DNA from: Solirubrobacterales bacterium
GTDB taxonomy: Bacteria > Actinomycetota > Thermoleophilia > Solirubrobacterales > 70-9
DNA length: 64,000 nucleotides
Assembly (NCBI GenBank): GCA_025450195.1
Contig: JANWHW010000038.1
Span: 1 to 64,000 of the forward strand
Reading direction: 5' to 3'
The notes under the pieces are model-generated. The model saw only the letters and a program-made list of their open reading frames with translations. It was not told where the DNA came from and did not search any database. The translations under genes were made by a program, and so were the position numbers. Shown here piece after piece: positions 1 to 8,991 of this stretch; positions within the stretch are counted from its first letter, which is position 1, and every line of letters begins with the position of its first letter.

Positions 1-172
1 CGCCGGCCCCACCCCGGCCGGCTGTGGGGTTTACATATACTAACTGCGGTGGCGGGTGGGTGTTGTGGGCGCCACCCCCCCCCCCCGGTGCGGGGGGGGG
101 CGGGGGGCACCCCCCCACAACTCCCCGGTCCACACTCCGCATGCTGCGAGCAACGCCCTGCCCCGGGAAGCG

Positions 173-1456
173 ATGATCTCTAGGTACACACGCCCGGAGA
201 TGGGGGAGGTGTGGTCCCAGCAGCGCAAGCTGGAGTGCTGGCTCGAGGTTGAGCTGGCTGCCACCGAGGCCTGGGCGGAGGAGGGAGTCGTCCCGAAGGA
301 GGCCGGCGAAGAGGCGCGCGCCAAGGCAGCGTTCACGGTGGAGGCCGTCGATGAGCGCGAGCGCGTCACCGACCACGACGTCGCCGCCTTCGTCGACGTC
401 GTCGCCGAGTCGGTCGGCGAGCACGGGCGCTGGATCCACTACGGGCTGACGTCCTCCGATGTTCTCGACACGGCTCTGGCCTTGCAGCTCCGCCAGGCCG
501 GCGAGGTCCTGCTTGGCAGTGCGCGCGAATTCCGCGACGCGCTGATCGAGCGGGCGCTGGAGCACCGCGACACTCTCTGCGTCGGTCGCACCCACGGCGT
601 CCACGCCGAGCCCACGACCTTTGGCCTCCGCCTCGCCGGCTTTGCCCTTGAGGCGGATCGCAACGTCTTCCGCCTCAACAACGCCTTCGAACAGCTCGCC
701 TTCGGCAAGCTCTCCGGTGCAGTTGGCACTTACGCGTCGGTGCCGCCCGCGGTCGAGGCTCGGGTGATGGGGAGGCTTGGCCTGCAACGTGAGGACGTCG
801 CCACCCAGGTAATCCCCCGCGACCGCCACTCGGTGCTGACCTCTCGGATCGCAATCGCGGGCGGAGGGCTGGAGCGATTCGCGACCGAGGTCCGCAACCT
901 GCAGCGCACCGAGGTACGTGAGGTGGAGGAGCCGTTCGCTTCCGGCCAGAAGGGCTCCTCGGCGATGCCCCACAAGCGCAACCCGATCCGCACCGAGCGG
1001 ATCACCGGCCTTTCCCGTGTGCTGCGGGGCTATGCCCAAACCGGCCTCGAGAACATCGCGCTCTGGCACGAGCGCGACATCTCCCACTCCGGCGCCGAGC
1101 GAGTGATCCTCCCCGACGCAACGATCGCCCTCGACTACATGCAGGACCTGGCGACCAAAGTCGCCACAGGGATGACGGTCCGCACCGACCGCATGCTCGA
1201 GAACCTCGAGCTGACCCACGGCGCGCTCTTCAGCCAACGTGCCCTCACCGCGCTGGTCGAGTCCGGCATGACCCGCGACGACGCCTACCGCGTCGTCCAG
1301 GAGAACGCCCAGCAGGCCTGGGACACGGGCACCGAGTTCCGTGACCTTCTTGCCGAGGCCGCCCCGGACCTCGACCTCGACGCAGTCTTCGACTACGACG
1401 CCTACCTCACCCACCTTCCCGAGATCTTCGAGCGCCTCGAAGCCCTACGCGGCTGA
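173..1456 (+). CDS. purB: Adenylosuccinate lyase; start set at ATG 173 (MISRYTRPEMGEVWS) rather than the ORF-track ATG at 56
   Basis: Fumarase/ASL signature GQKGSSAMPHKRNP, N-term MISRYTRPEM. Confidence 0.97.
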   Translation: MISRYTRPEMGEVWSQQRKLECWLEVELAATEAWAEEGVVPKEAGEEARAKAAFTVEAVDERERVTDHDVAAFVDVVAESVGEHGRWIHYGLTSSDVLDTALALQLRQAGEVLLGSAREFRDALIERALEHRDTLCVGRTHGVHAEPTTFGLRLAGFALEADRNVFRLNNAFEQLAFGKLSGAVGTYASVPPAVEARVMGRLGLQREDVATQVIPRDRHSVLTSRIAIAGGGLERFATEVRNLQRTEVREVEEPFASGQKGSSAMPHKRNPIRTERITGLSRVLRGYAQTGLENIALWHERDISHSGAERVILPDATIALDYMQDLATKVATGMTVRTDRMLENLELTHGALFSQRALTALVESGMTRDDAYRVVQENAQQAWDTGTEFRDLLAEAAPDLDLDAVFDYDAYLTHLPEIFERLEALRG

Positions 1457-2707
1457 GAGCGCCACCGTCTCTTCAACCGCACCTTCTCGCTGGGTGGCGA
1501 TCTCTCCGGCCAGGGCCTCTATTTCGGCCAGCAAGACCGGCGGGGGCTTGGAGATGTCGACTGCCCTGACGCAGATCTGGCAGTTCGCGTTCCTCACCAT
1601 CAGGTCCCGAGGAGCGGCACCGCCATTCTTTGCATAGACGAGGTAACCGCGACGCATGCCAAGCGAGGTGCAGTAGGCGAGCATCTGATAGGCGTCGGCA
1701 GCCTTTGGCATCCCGCCCGCACCCAGTTCCTTGTGCTTGGCGTCGATCACCGCTCGAAGGGTGGCTGCGACACGCCAGACCACGTCGGGCCTGATCGAGA
1801 CGCCGCCACCGACATCGAGGACATCCAAGTGCTGAAGGGTGACATCGCCGCCATGGGGTTCGAATGCCTCGGTCAGGGCAATCGAGAGGAAGTCCTCAAA
1901 GACAGAATTCATGTCGAAGACAAACGCAATGGAAGCCGTTGGCCCGGCGGTTGCCTGCAGTGAGCCGCCCCGCAGGATCAGCTGGGCAAGCCGCAGCGCC
2001 AAGCGGTAGCGCTCGTTCAGTCGCGTCCGCAAAGGCATCGTCACCTCTCGCGGGCGATCCAATAGGGCAACCTCGTCGAGGGTCGCGCGCAGCTGCAACA
2101 GACCTCGTCGGGCCTGCTGCGGGAGACGCGGAAACCTCAAGAGCGTGTGGGCGGCGCTCTTCAAGATCCGGTTCTCGGCAATATCCGTCGTGTAGTCGTC
2201 GTAGGTGACCTCGACCGGGATCGGCAACCCGGCACCGCGTGCGATCTGGTCGCCGAAACGGATCCGGCCACGCAGGCCCTGGCGGCGTTCATCAACCTGG
2301 ACGTATCCGCGCAAGACCCCCTGCTCAAGCGCTCGAGATGCGTGCCAGGCAAAACCGCTGGAGATCGCCTGGAAGAGGTCGTCGTCAGGATCGAAGCTGG
2401 CCTGCTGATCGCTCCAACCCTTGGGATCAGCCGCATATCCGAGCAGAAAGTAGAGCTGACCCACCTCTATTCGCGGGTGGACTCGCACCTCCCAGGTAGG
2501 GCCGACAGCGACGCCGATCCTCGAATCGCCCGTCAGCCTCCAGCGCCCGTCAGGCTCGATTCCCACCTCTACCAGGCCGCTCTGCCGGATCTCCGTCGCC
2601 TGCATCGGCGCCAGCTCGAACACCTCCGAGCGCCAAGCCTGCAGTTCGAGGGACTTAGAGTGAATCCGTAGCCTCCTCGTCCTCTTTCTCGTTTGCCCCT
2701 CCACCAC
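1445..2707 (-). CDS. mcrC: McrC-like component of a 5-methylcytosine-type restriction system
   Basis: McrC-like N-terminal region, ENRILKSAAHTLL, RPDVVW..AVIDAKHK PD-(D/E)XK-like core; downstream of an mcrB-like gene. Confidence 0.85.
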   Translation of the reverse strand: MVEGQTRKRTRRLRIHSKSLELQAWRSEVFELAPMQATEIRQSGLVEVGIEPDGRWRLTGDSRIGVAVGPTWEVRVHPRIEVGQLYFLLGYAADPKGWSDQQASFDPDDDLFQAISSGFAWHASRALEQGVLRGYVQVDERRQGLRGRIRFGDQIARGAGLPIPVEVTYDDYTTDIAENRILKSAAHTLLRFPRLPQQARRGLLQLRATLDEVALLDRPREVTMPLRTRLNERYRLALRLAQLILRGGSLQATAGPTASIAFVFDMNSVFEDFLSIALTEAFEPHGGDVTLQHLDVLDVGGGVSIRPDVVWRVAATLRAVIDAKHKELGAGGMPKAADAYQMLAYCTSLGMRRGYLVYAKNGGAAPRDLMVRNANCQICVRAVDISKPPPVLLAEIEALAGEIATQREGAVEETVALSAA

Positions 2708-5291
2708 CCCGGAGGGACTTCAGCTCGAAGCGATCAAGCTGCGTGCCGCCACCGAAGTAATGCTCGTGGAGCAGAGGCATGATTTCCCGCTCCCATATCC
2801 GGTCAAGGTCCGGGGCCTTGCCATCTCCGTTCATGAAGTAGGAGGGTCCGATTGCGAAGTCATCTTCGGCGATCAGCGCGTTAAGTCGCTCAAGGAGCTG
2901 CGCTGGCTCCATCTCGAGCCCATGCTGCGCGAGCCATTTCTTCAGCACCGCGTTTACGGGGTGCTTGTTGGGCGAGAACTCGAGGAAAGAGAAGCGCCTC
3001 CGCAGAGCAGCGTCGACCAGTGCAATCGAGCGGTCGGCTGTATTCATGGTTCCAATCACCAACAGGTTCTTAGGCAGGCTGAACTCGTCCTCTGGCCAGT
3101 ACTGGAGCCGTGTCCCGCGCTCCCTGTACTCCAACAAGAAGAGCAGCTCGCCGAAGATCTTCGGAATGTTGCCGCGATTGATCTCATCAATGATCAGCAC
3201 GTAGGGATGAGCGAGATCTGCTTCGGCCTTTGCAGCGATCTGTCGCAGAGGTCCATAGGTGCGGCTGTAGCGCAGAATGCCATCTGAGCCGTCTTCCACC
3301 GGTCGGAAGCCACCGATGAAGTCCTCGTAAGCGTAAGAGGGGTGAAACTGAACGATGTCAGTGCCCCCTCCGTTTCGGATCAACTCTTTGGCGAGCGCCA
3401 TTGCAACCCACGTCTTGCCAGTTCCCGGCGGCCCATAGAAGATGGCCTGTCCCTTGGCGATAAGCATCTCGACCGCTTCTTCCAGAAACGACTGCGGCAG
3501 GAACAGATCCTCTGCGACCTGGGCTCGCACGGAGGGGATCGAAGCTGTCACCGCTCCGCCAATCAGCGAACGCAATGCGGCGTCTTGCTCGGGGCTGACC
3601 TTAAAGTTAGTTGCGTTGGCGAACGCAATCACTTCGAGCCCTTTCAGGGTGTAATCCTCGAGCAGGTCGACGCGCTTGATCGGACTCGATAGAACGTCGT
3701 CGATCTCCAAATTGACTCTCGGCTCGGCTTCGTCCAAGGATCCCGACTTAAGCAGATATGGACTGTCTGGCTCGCCGGGCATCTCCTCGGGGTCGGTGAG
3801 GACAGTCGCGGTCGCGATCACCGCAGCTTCAGGGCCAGAGCGCCAGAGGTAAACGCGGTCGCCAGCATGTATCTCTTTGCGGTACTGCCGTACAACCCAG
3901 GCGAGATTCGACTCCTCCGAGATCGCCTGATCGATGTCGAAGATGTCTGGATTCGCCTGGAACATCCAGATGTTGGCCTCGTCAGGAGGCAGCGAATCCG
4001 GCGCCTCGATCTCCTCCCGACTTGCCGCCGCAAGCACTGCGTCGAGCAGCTCGGGTGGGATCTCATGGTCCTGCATTAGCTCAGTCGCTGCGGAACAGAA
4101 GGCGAGATAGCCCTCACCCGTGCCGGCACCAGGCGACGTTTTTGGCTGATAGCCAGGGTGAAGGCGCTGGAGACCTTTGTCGGTCGGCTGTAGCCAGACA
4201 GCGAATCTCTCCGACGCCCGAAGGTAGAGCAGCATCGTCGGATAGGACGTCCCCGACGAGGGGAGTAGCTTGCGATCGGCAAGCAGCTCGCTCACACTCT
4301 GAGCCGCTTGATCGTTGTCACTGCGCCAGACGCGCTTAGTCCAAGCATTAACTTTCTCGATATTGGCAGCAAGGCCATTGGCGGTCGCACCGACAAACGC
4401 CGGAGAGAATCGGCTCTGATAGTGCTTACCATTGTGCGAGTCGGCATTGAAAAGTTTGAGGAGCGCACGAAGCTGCTGCTCTTCCATCTCACCTGCCGAG
4501 TCATCGAGCAGTGAGCGCGCCTGGTCCTCGGCTTCCCGCCTTGTCTCGATTGCAGCGTCACCGTACTCGTCAATCACCCTCGCGACGAAAGTGGCGACAT
4601 CCCCTATTGGCCCGGACTCCACCCCTTTTTCGAAGGGGCTGAATCCCGACGCATATAGGAGTCGCTCCATCTCCTTCGTCGACCAACCACTCAACTCACC
4701 ACAGTCCCTCAAGCTTTGAAGGAGCAACCGGTTCAAGGCGACTGAGCCGAGGCTCTCGAAATCCTCACGGTCCTCCCCGAGTGTCCGAAGGTAGTGGGTC
4801 AGGTGAGCATGCGAGCAAATTGGCAGAACGTCGTCGGGAAAGTAGACATGGAGTGTCTTTGTTAGCAAGGCCGGCCCGCCTTGCAGCGCCGGGATCTGAT
4901 CGATGCCTTCCCAGTTGGACACCTCGGCCTGTGCGAGAGCCTCGACGAAACCGCCCCGAACCGCCGTCCAAGCCTCATCGACTGATGCATAGCGGTTTTC
5001 CTCAAACCAGCACTCACCATCAGATTGCCGGAAATAGATGTGGTGCTTGCGTGCGCTACCACCCTTGATGCTGCCAAGGTCGGTCGCCTGGAACTCCATC
5101 CACCGGCAGAAATTGTCGGGGTGATCGCTCTGTCCTAGTGCATAGCGGTCGAGCGACATATCCGACCATCCGCTCTTCGGAAAGCGTTCGAGTGTGGCCG
5201 CCCGCTGTGCTTCGGCAGCTTCGATGCTCGTTGCCTGCACGTCCCTGTCGTAGGTCTCGAGCGCCTGGGCGATCAGTCCGCAGCTGATCAT
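2655..5291 (-). CDS. mcrB: McrB-like AAA+ NTPase with N-terminal domain and internal EVE-like domain
   Basis: Walker A GPPGTGKT, Walker B VLIIDEINRGNIPKIFGELL, GTMNTADRSIALVDAALRRRF; EVE-like segment IWMFQANPDIFDI...GDRVYLWRSGPEAAVIATATV. Confidence 0.9.
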   Translation of the reverse strand: MISCGLIAQALETYDRDVQATSIEAAEAQRAATLERFPKSGWSDMSLDRYALGQSDHPDNFCRWMEFQATDLGSIKGGSARKHHIYFRQSDGECWFEENRYASVDEAWTAVRGGFVEALAQAEVSNWEGIDQIPALQGGPALLTKTLHVYFPDDVLPICSHAHLTHYLRTLGEDREDFESLGSVALNRLLLQSLRDCGELSGWSTKEMERLLYASGFSPFEKGVESGPIGDVATFVARVIDEYGDAAIETRREAEDQARSLLDDSAGEMEEQQLRALLKLFNADSHNGKHYQSRFSPAFVGATANGLAANIEKVNAWTKRVWRSDNDQAAQSVSELLADRKLLPSSGTSYPTMLLYLRASERFAVWLQPTDKGLQRLHPGYQPKTSPGAGTGEGYLAFCSAATELMQDHEIPPELLDAVLAAASREEIEAPDSLPPDEANIWMFQANPDIFDIDQAISEESNLAWVVRQYRKEIHAGDRVYLWRSGPEAAVIATATVLTDPEEMPGEPDSPYLLKSGSLDEAEPRVNLEIDDVLSSPIKRVDLLEDYTLKGLEVIAFANATNFKVSPEQDAALRSLIGGAVTASIPSVRAQVAEDLFLPQSFLEEAVEMLIAKGQAIFYGPPGTGKTWVAMALAKELIRNGGGTDIVQFHPSYAYEDFIGGFRPVEDGSDGILRYSRTYGPLRQIAAKAEADLAHPYVLIIDEINRGNIPKIFGELLFLLEYRERGTRLQYWPEDEFSLPKNLLVIGTMNTADRSIALVDAALRRRFSFLEFSPNKHPVNAVLKKWLAQHGLEMEPAQLLERLNALIAEDDFAIGPSYFMNGDGKAPDLDRIWEREIMPLLHEHYFGGGTQLDRFELKSLRGGGGANEKEDEEATDSL

Positions 5292-5380
5292 CGGCTGAGT
5301 CTAGTCTCGATCTTGTGCCCCGTGACTTCAACCGTTGGAGCAAATTGCTGCACTAATGAGCAATAGATAAGCTCGCAGCC

Positions 5381-5677
5381 ATGGTTCTCTACACCTGCGG
5401 GCAGAAGAAAACGGGACCGGCTTTCGCTCATCCTTGCGCGAAGGCCGGTAAGGCGCTCGACGCGGCGGGATATGAGTACGAGATCAAGACCGTGAAGGGC
5501 TACCGGCTGATGGCCTGGACCTGGGGAAGCCGCAGCGAGGACCGAGCCGAGGTGAAGAAGCTGAGCGGCACCAACGAGGTGCCGATCCTGATCCTCGACA
5601 ACGGTGAGGTGATCTCCGGGTCGAGCACGATCGCCCGCTGGGCAAAGGAACACCCGGCCGCGAAGGCCGCCGCTTAG
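5381..5677 (+). CDS. Glutaredoxin/GST N-terminal thioredoxin-fold protein
   Basis: LYTCGQKKTGPAFAHPCAKAGKALDAAGYEYE..VPILILDNGEVISGSSTIARW. Confidence 0.8.
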   Translation: MVLYTCGQKKTGPAFAHPCAKAGKALDAAGYEYEIKTVKGYRLMAWTWGSRSEDRAEVKKLSGTNEVPILILDNGEVISGSSTIARWAKEHPAAKAAA

Positions 5678-5679
5678 GT

Positions 5680-7005
5680 TTAGGCCGTAGCCAGCTCGCG
5701 GGCCGGGTGGCACGCGGTGACGATCACAGGGGTGCCGTCGCGGGGAGAGAGCGTGATGTTGCGCCGGCCAATCTTCTCGGGCGCTCGATCGGCCTTGTGC
5801 AGCTCGCAGCGGGTGAGGATCTCGCGCAGCGCGATCCGCATCTCGAACTCGGCGAAGGCGGCGCCGATGCAGCGACGGATGCCGCCGCCGAAGGGGACCC
5901 AGGCGTAGGTGTCCGGGCCATCCTCGAGGAAGCGCTCGGGGCGGAAGGCGAAGGGCTCCGGGTAAACGTCTGCGCGGGTGTGGGTGAGCCAGATCGCCGG
6001 CGTGACGTCGGTCCCCGCCGGCAGCGTGATGCCGTCCGCGACCAAGTCCACGGCAAGGCGGCGGCCGGCCAGCGGCACCACCGGGCGAAGCCGCAGCGAC
6101 TCGCTGATCGTCGCCCGCAGGTAATCGTCCTCCCCCGCTTCCAGCGAGTCGCGCAGGCGTTGCAGCTCGCGGGGGTGGCGGAGCAGCAGGTCGAAGGTCC
6201 AAGCCAGCGCCGTCGCGGTCGTCTCATGACCGGCGAGCAGCAGCGTCATCAGCTGGTCGCGCAGCTCGGTGTCGGTCATCCCTCCACCGTCCTCGAAGCG
6301 GCCCAGCATCAGTGCGGAAAGCATGTCGTCGCGCTCCTCCAGATCTTCGGCGGAGCGGCGCTCGGCGATCTCGGCGTAGAGCAGCTCATCGACGGCCCTG
6401 AGCTGCCCCTCGAACCTAGCCCATGGGCCGCGACTGCCGAAGCGGCGAGTTGCCAAGCCGATCAACTGGGCAAACGGCGAGGCGGTCTCCTCCAGCACCC
6501 CGGTGAGCAGGACGCGAAGCCGCTCCAGCCGCGGTCCCTCGGCGACGCCGAAGACGACCCGAAGGATCACCTCCAGGGTGACCGCCTGCATGCGCGGATG
6601 GATGGGGAACTCCTCCCCGAGCGGCCAGGAGTCGACCTCGGCGTCGACGATCTCTTGGACGATCGGCTCGTAGGAGCGCATCCGCTCGCCATGGAAGGAG
6701 GGAAGCATCAACTTGCGGTGGGCGAGGTGGTCGGCGCCCTCGAGCAGCAGCAGCGAGCGCTCGCCCAAGATCGGCTTGAGGATGATGTCGCGGCCCGGCG
6801 GCAGGTTGTGGGCGCGCTCGGTGTAGAGGGCCTTGATCGCCTTCGGATCGGAGATCATCACCATCGGCCGCTCGAAGCTGAGGAATTTGACGCTGAAGGA
6901 ATCGCCGTGGCGCTCGCGGCACTCCTGCATGAAAGGCAGTGGTCGAAAGGCCCATCTGAGCGTTTGCACCAGTGCTGGGCTGTTCGGTTCGGGAGGCAGT
7001 GTCAC
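5680..7005 (-). CDS. Cytochrome P450
   Basis: Heme loop FGGGIRRCIGAAFAEFEM, I-helix AGHETTATAL, ExxR ESLRLRP. Confidence 0.96.
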   Translation of the reverse strand: MTLPPEPNSPALVQTLRWAFRPLPFMQECRERHGDSFSVKFLSFERPMVMISDPKAIKALYTERAHNLPPGRDIILKPILGERSLLLLEGADHLAHRKLMLPSFHGERMRSYEPIVQEIVDAEVDSWPLGEEFPIHPRMQAVTLEVILRVVFGVAEGPRLERLRVLLTGVLEETASPFAQLIGLATRRFGSRGPWARFEGQLRAVDELLYAEIAERRSAEDLEERDDMLSALMLGRFEDGGGMTDTELRDQLMTLLLAGHETTATALAWTFDLLLRHPRELQRLRDSLEAGEDDYLRATISESLRLRPVVPLAGRRLAVDLVADGITLPAGTDVTPAIWLTHTRADVYPEPFAFRPERFLEDGPDTYAWVPFGGGIRRCIGAAFAEFEMRIALREILTRCELHKADRAPEKIGRRNITLSPRDGTPVIVTACHPARELATA

Positions 7006-7071
7006 AGCCGGAAAGAATGGCAGAGCAACCCGGACATGTGCTCCGCTTCGGGGATGGTTAGCATCGGCTTA

Positions 7072-7920
7072 ATGCCCTCGGTCGACGATTTGAAGCTCCA
7101 TTCCTCCGGAAAGGTGCGGGAGATCTACGAGTGGGAGGACGACCTGCTGATGGTCGCCTCCGACCGGATCTCGATCTACGACGTGGTGATGCCGACGCCG
7201 ATCCCCGACAAGGGAAAGGTGCTGACGCAGATGTCGCTGTTCTGGTTCGAGCTAACCGCCGACATCGTCCCCCACCACCTGATCTCCGAGGACGTGCCCG
7301 AAGAGGTCATGGAACGGGCGATGCGGGTGCGCAAGTTGGAGATGTATCCGGTCGAGTGCGTGGTGCGCGGCCATCTCTCGGGGTCGGGCTGGAAGGAATA
7401 CCGCGACGGCGGCGCGGTCTGCGGGATCGAGCTGCCGGGCGGCCTGCGCGAGTCCGACAAGCTGCCCGAGCCGATCTTCACCCCGGCGACCAAGGCGGAG
7501 CTGGGCGACCACGACGAGAACATCGACTTCGAGCGCGCTGCTGAGATCGTCGGCGACCGGGCGCTGATGGAGGAGCTGCGCCGGGTCTCGATCGACGTCT
7601 ACACACGGGGGGCCGAGCACGCGGCCGAGCGCGGCATCGTCCTCGCCGACACCAAGTTCGAGTTCGGGCGCCACGCGGGCGCCGAGGTGGTCCTCGCCGA
7701 CGAGGTCCTCACCCCCGACTCCTCGCGCTTCTGGCCGGCCGACCTCTACGAGCCGGGCAAGACGCAGCCCTCCTTCGACAAGCAGTACGTCCGTGACTGG
7801 GCCGACGAGGCCGGCTGGGACCACAAGCCGCCGGCCCCGGAGCTGCCCGCGGACGTGATCGAGCAGACGCGGGCCAAGTACGTCGAGGCCTACGAGCGGA
7901 TTACGGAGCGGAGCTTCTGA
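7072..7920 (+). CDS. purC: SAICAR synthase; true start near 7072, not 5707
   Basis: SGKVREIYEWEDDLLMVASDRISIYDVVMPTPIPDKGKVL. Confidence 0.95.
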   Translation: MPSVDDLKLHSSGKVREIYEWEDDLLMVASDRISIYDVVMPTPIPDKGKVLTQMSLFWFELTADIVPHHLISEDVPEEVMERAMRVRKLEMYPVECVVRGHLSGSGWKEYRDGGAVCGIELPGGLRESDKLPEPIFTPATKAELGDHDENIDFERAAEIVGDRALMEELRRVSIDVYTRGAEHAAERGIVLADTKFEFGRHAGAEVVLADEVLTPDSSRFWPADLYEPGKTQPSFDKQYVRDWADEAGWDHKPPAPELPADVIEQTRAKYVEAYERITERSF

Positions 7921-7989
7921 GCCGATGCGGAGGAAGCGTGCATATCTGGTGGTTCGCGACCGGAGCATCGGCGAAGGCCTGGTGATCTG

Positions 7990-8220
7990 ATGGCGAGGGT
8001 CAGGGTGCTGATCCGGCCAAAGGAGGGAATCCTCGATCCCCAGGGGAAGGCCGTGGAGCAGGCTCTGCCGGCACTCGGCTTCGAGGGCATCGAGCACGTG
8101 AGGGTCGGCCGCATGGTCGAGTTGGAGGCTGAGGATCCGGCGCAGTTGGGAGAGCTCTGCGAGAAGCTGCTCGCCAACCCGCTGATCGAGGACTACGAGA
8201 TAGAACAGGTTGATGCCTGA
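7990..8220 (+). CDS. purS: FGAM synthase subunit PurS
   Basis: VRVLIRPKEGILDPQGKAVEQALPALGF; immediately before purQ-purL. Confidence 0.95.
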   Translation: MARVRVLIRPKEGILDPQGKAVEQALPALGFEGIEHVRVGRMVELEAEDPAQLGELCEKLLANPLIEDYEIEQVDA

Positions 8221-8304
8221 CCAAGCCGCCCCCGGACGCGGAAGCGAGGGCCGGTCCATATCTGTTTCTTCCGGCCCGAGCGAGAGCAGAGGAGGCGGCG
8301 CTAT

Positions 8305-8991
8305 ATGAGATGGGGGGTCGTCCAGTTCCCCGGTTCCTGCGACGAGCGGGATGCGCTGCACGCCTGCGGCCTGACCGGCGAGGCGCGGCTGATCTGGCAC
8401 GAAGACCGCGACCTCGGGCAGGTCGACGCGATCGTGGTCCCCGGGGGCTTCTCCTATGGCGATTACCTGCGGGCGGGCGCAATCGCTCGCTTCTCGCCGG
8501 CGATGGAAGCGGTGACCGAGTTCGCCGCGGCCGGGGGGCCAGTGCTGGGGATCTGCAATGGGTTCCAGGTGCTCTGCGAGGCGGGGCTCCTGCCCGGGGC
8601 GCTGCTGCGCAACGAGGAGCTGCGTTTCATCTGCCGCCAGGTCGACCTGATCGTCGAGGGATCTGTCGGCGAGTTTGGGCCGCTATCGGGTACCAAAGTC
8701 GCCGACAGTTCGGAGGGGAGCGAGACGCTCTCGATCCCGGTCAAGCACGGGGAAGGACGGTACTGGGCGCCGGATGATGTGCTCGACGAGATCGAAGCGA
8801 AAGGGCAGGTCGCCTACCGCTACGCGCCGGGCCAGAACCCAAACGGCTCGGTGCGCGACATCGCCGGCGTGAGGAACGAGGCGGGCAATGTCCTCGGTCT
8901 GATGCCCCACCCCGAGCACGCGGTGGACGCACTGACGGGGTCTATGGACGGCTTGAGGATCTTCGAGGCCGTCGCCGGAGCGCGGGCATGA
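8305..8991 (+). CDS. purQ: FGAM synthase glutaminase subunit
   Basis: VVQFPGSCDERDA, VPGGFSYGDYLRAGAIA, GICNGFQVL. Confidence 0.97.
   Translation: MRWGVVQFPGSCDERDALHACGLTGEARLIWHEDRDLGQVDAIVVPGGFSYGDYLRAGAIARFSPAMEAVTEFAAAGGPVLGICNGFQVLCEAGLLPGALLRNEELRFICRQVDLIVEGSVGEFGPLSGTKVADSSEGSETLSIPVKHGEGRYWAPDDVLDEIEAKGQVAYRYAPGQNPNGSVRDIAGVRNEAGNVLGLMPHPEHAVDALTGSMDGLRIFEAVAGARA

Noticed and set aside
5707-7071. Upstream part of the 737-aa ORF 5707..7920
   Set aside because: Antisense shadow of the P450 gene; the real purC begins near 7072
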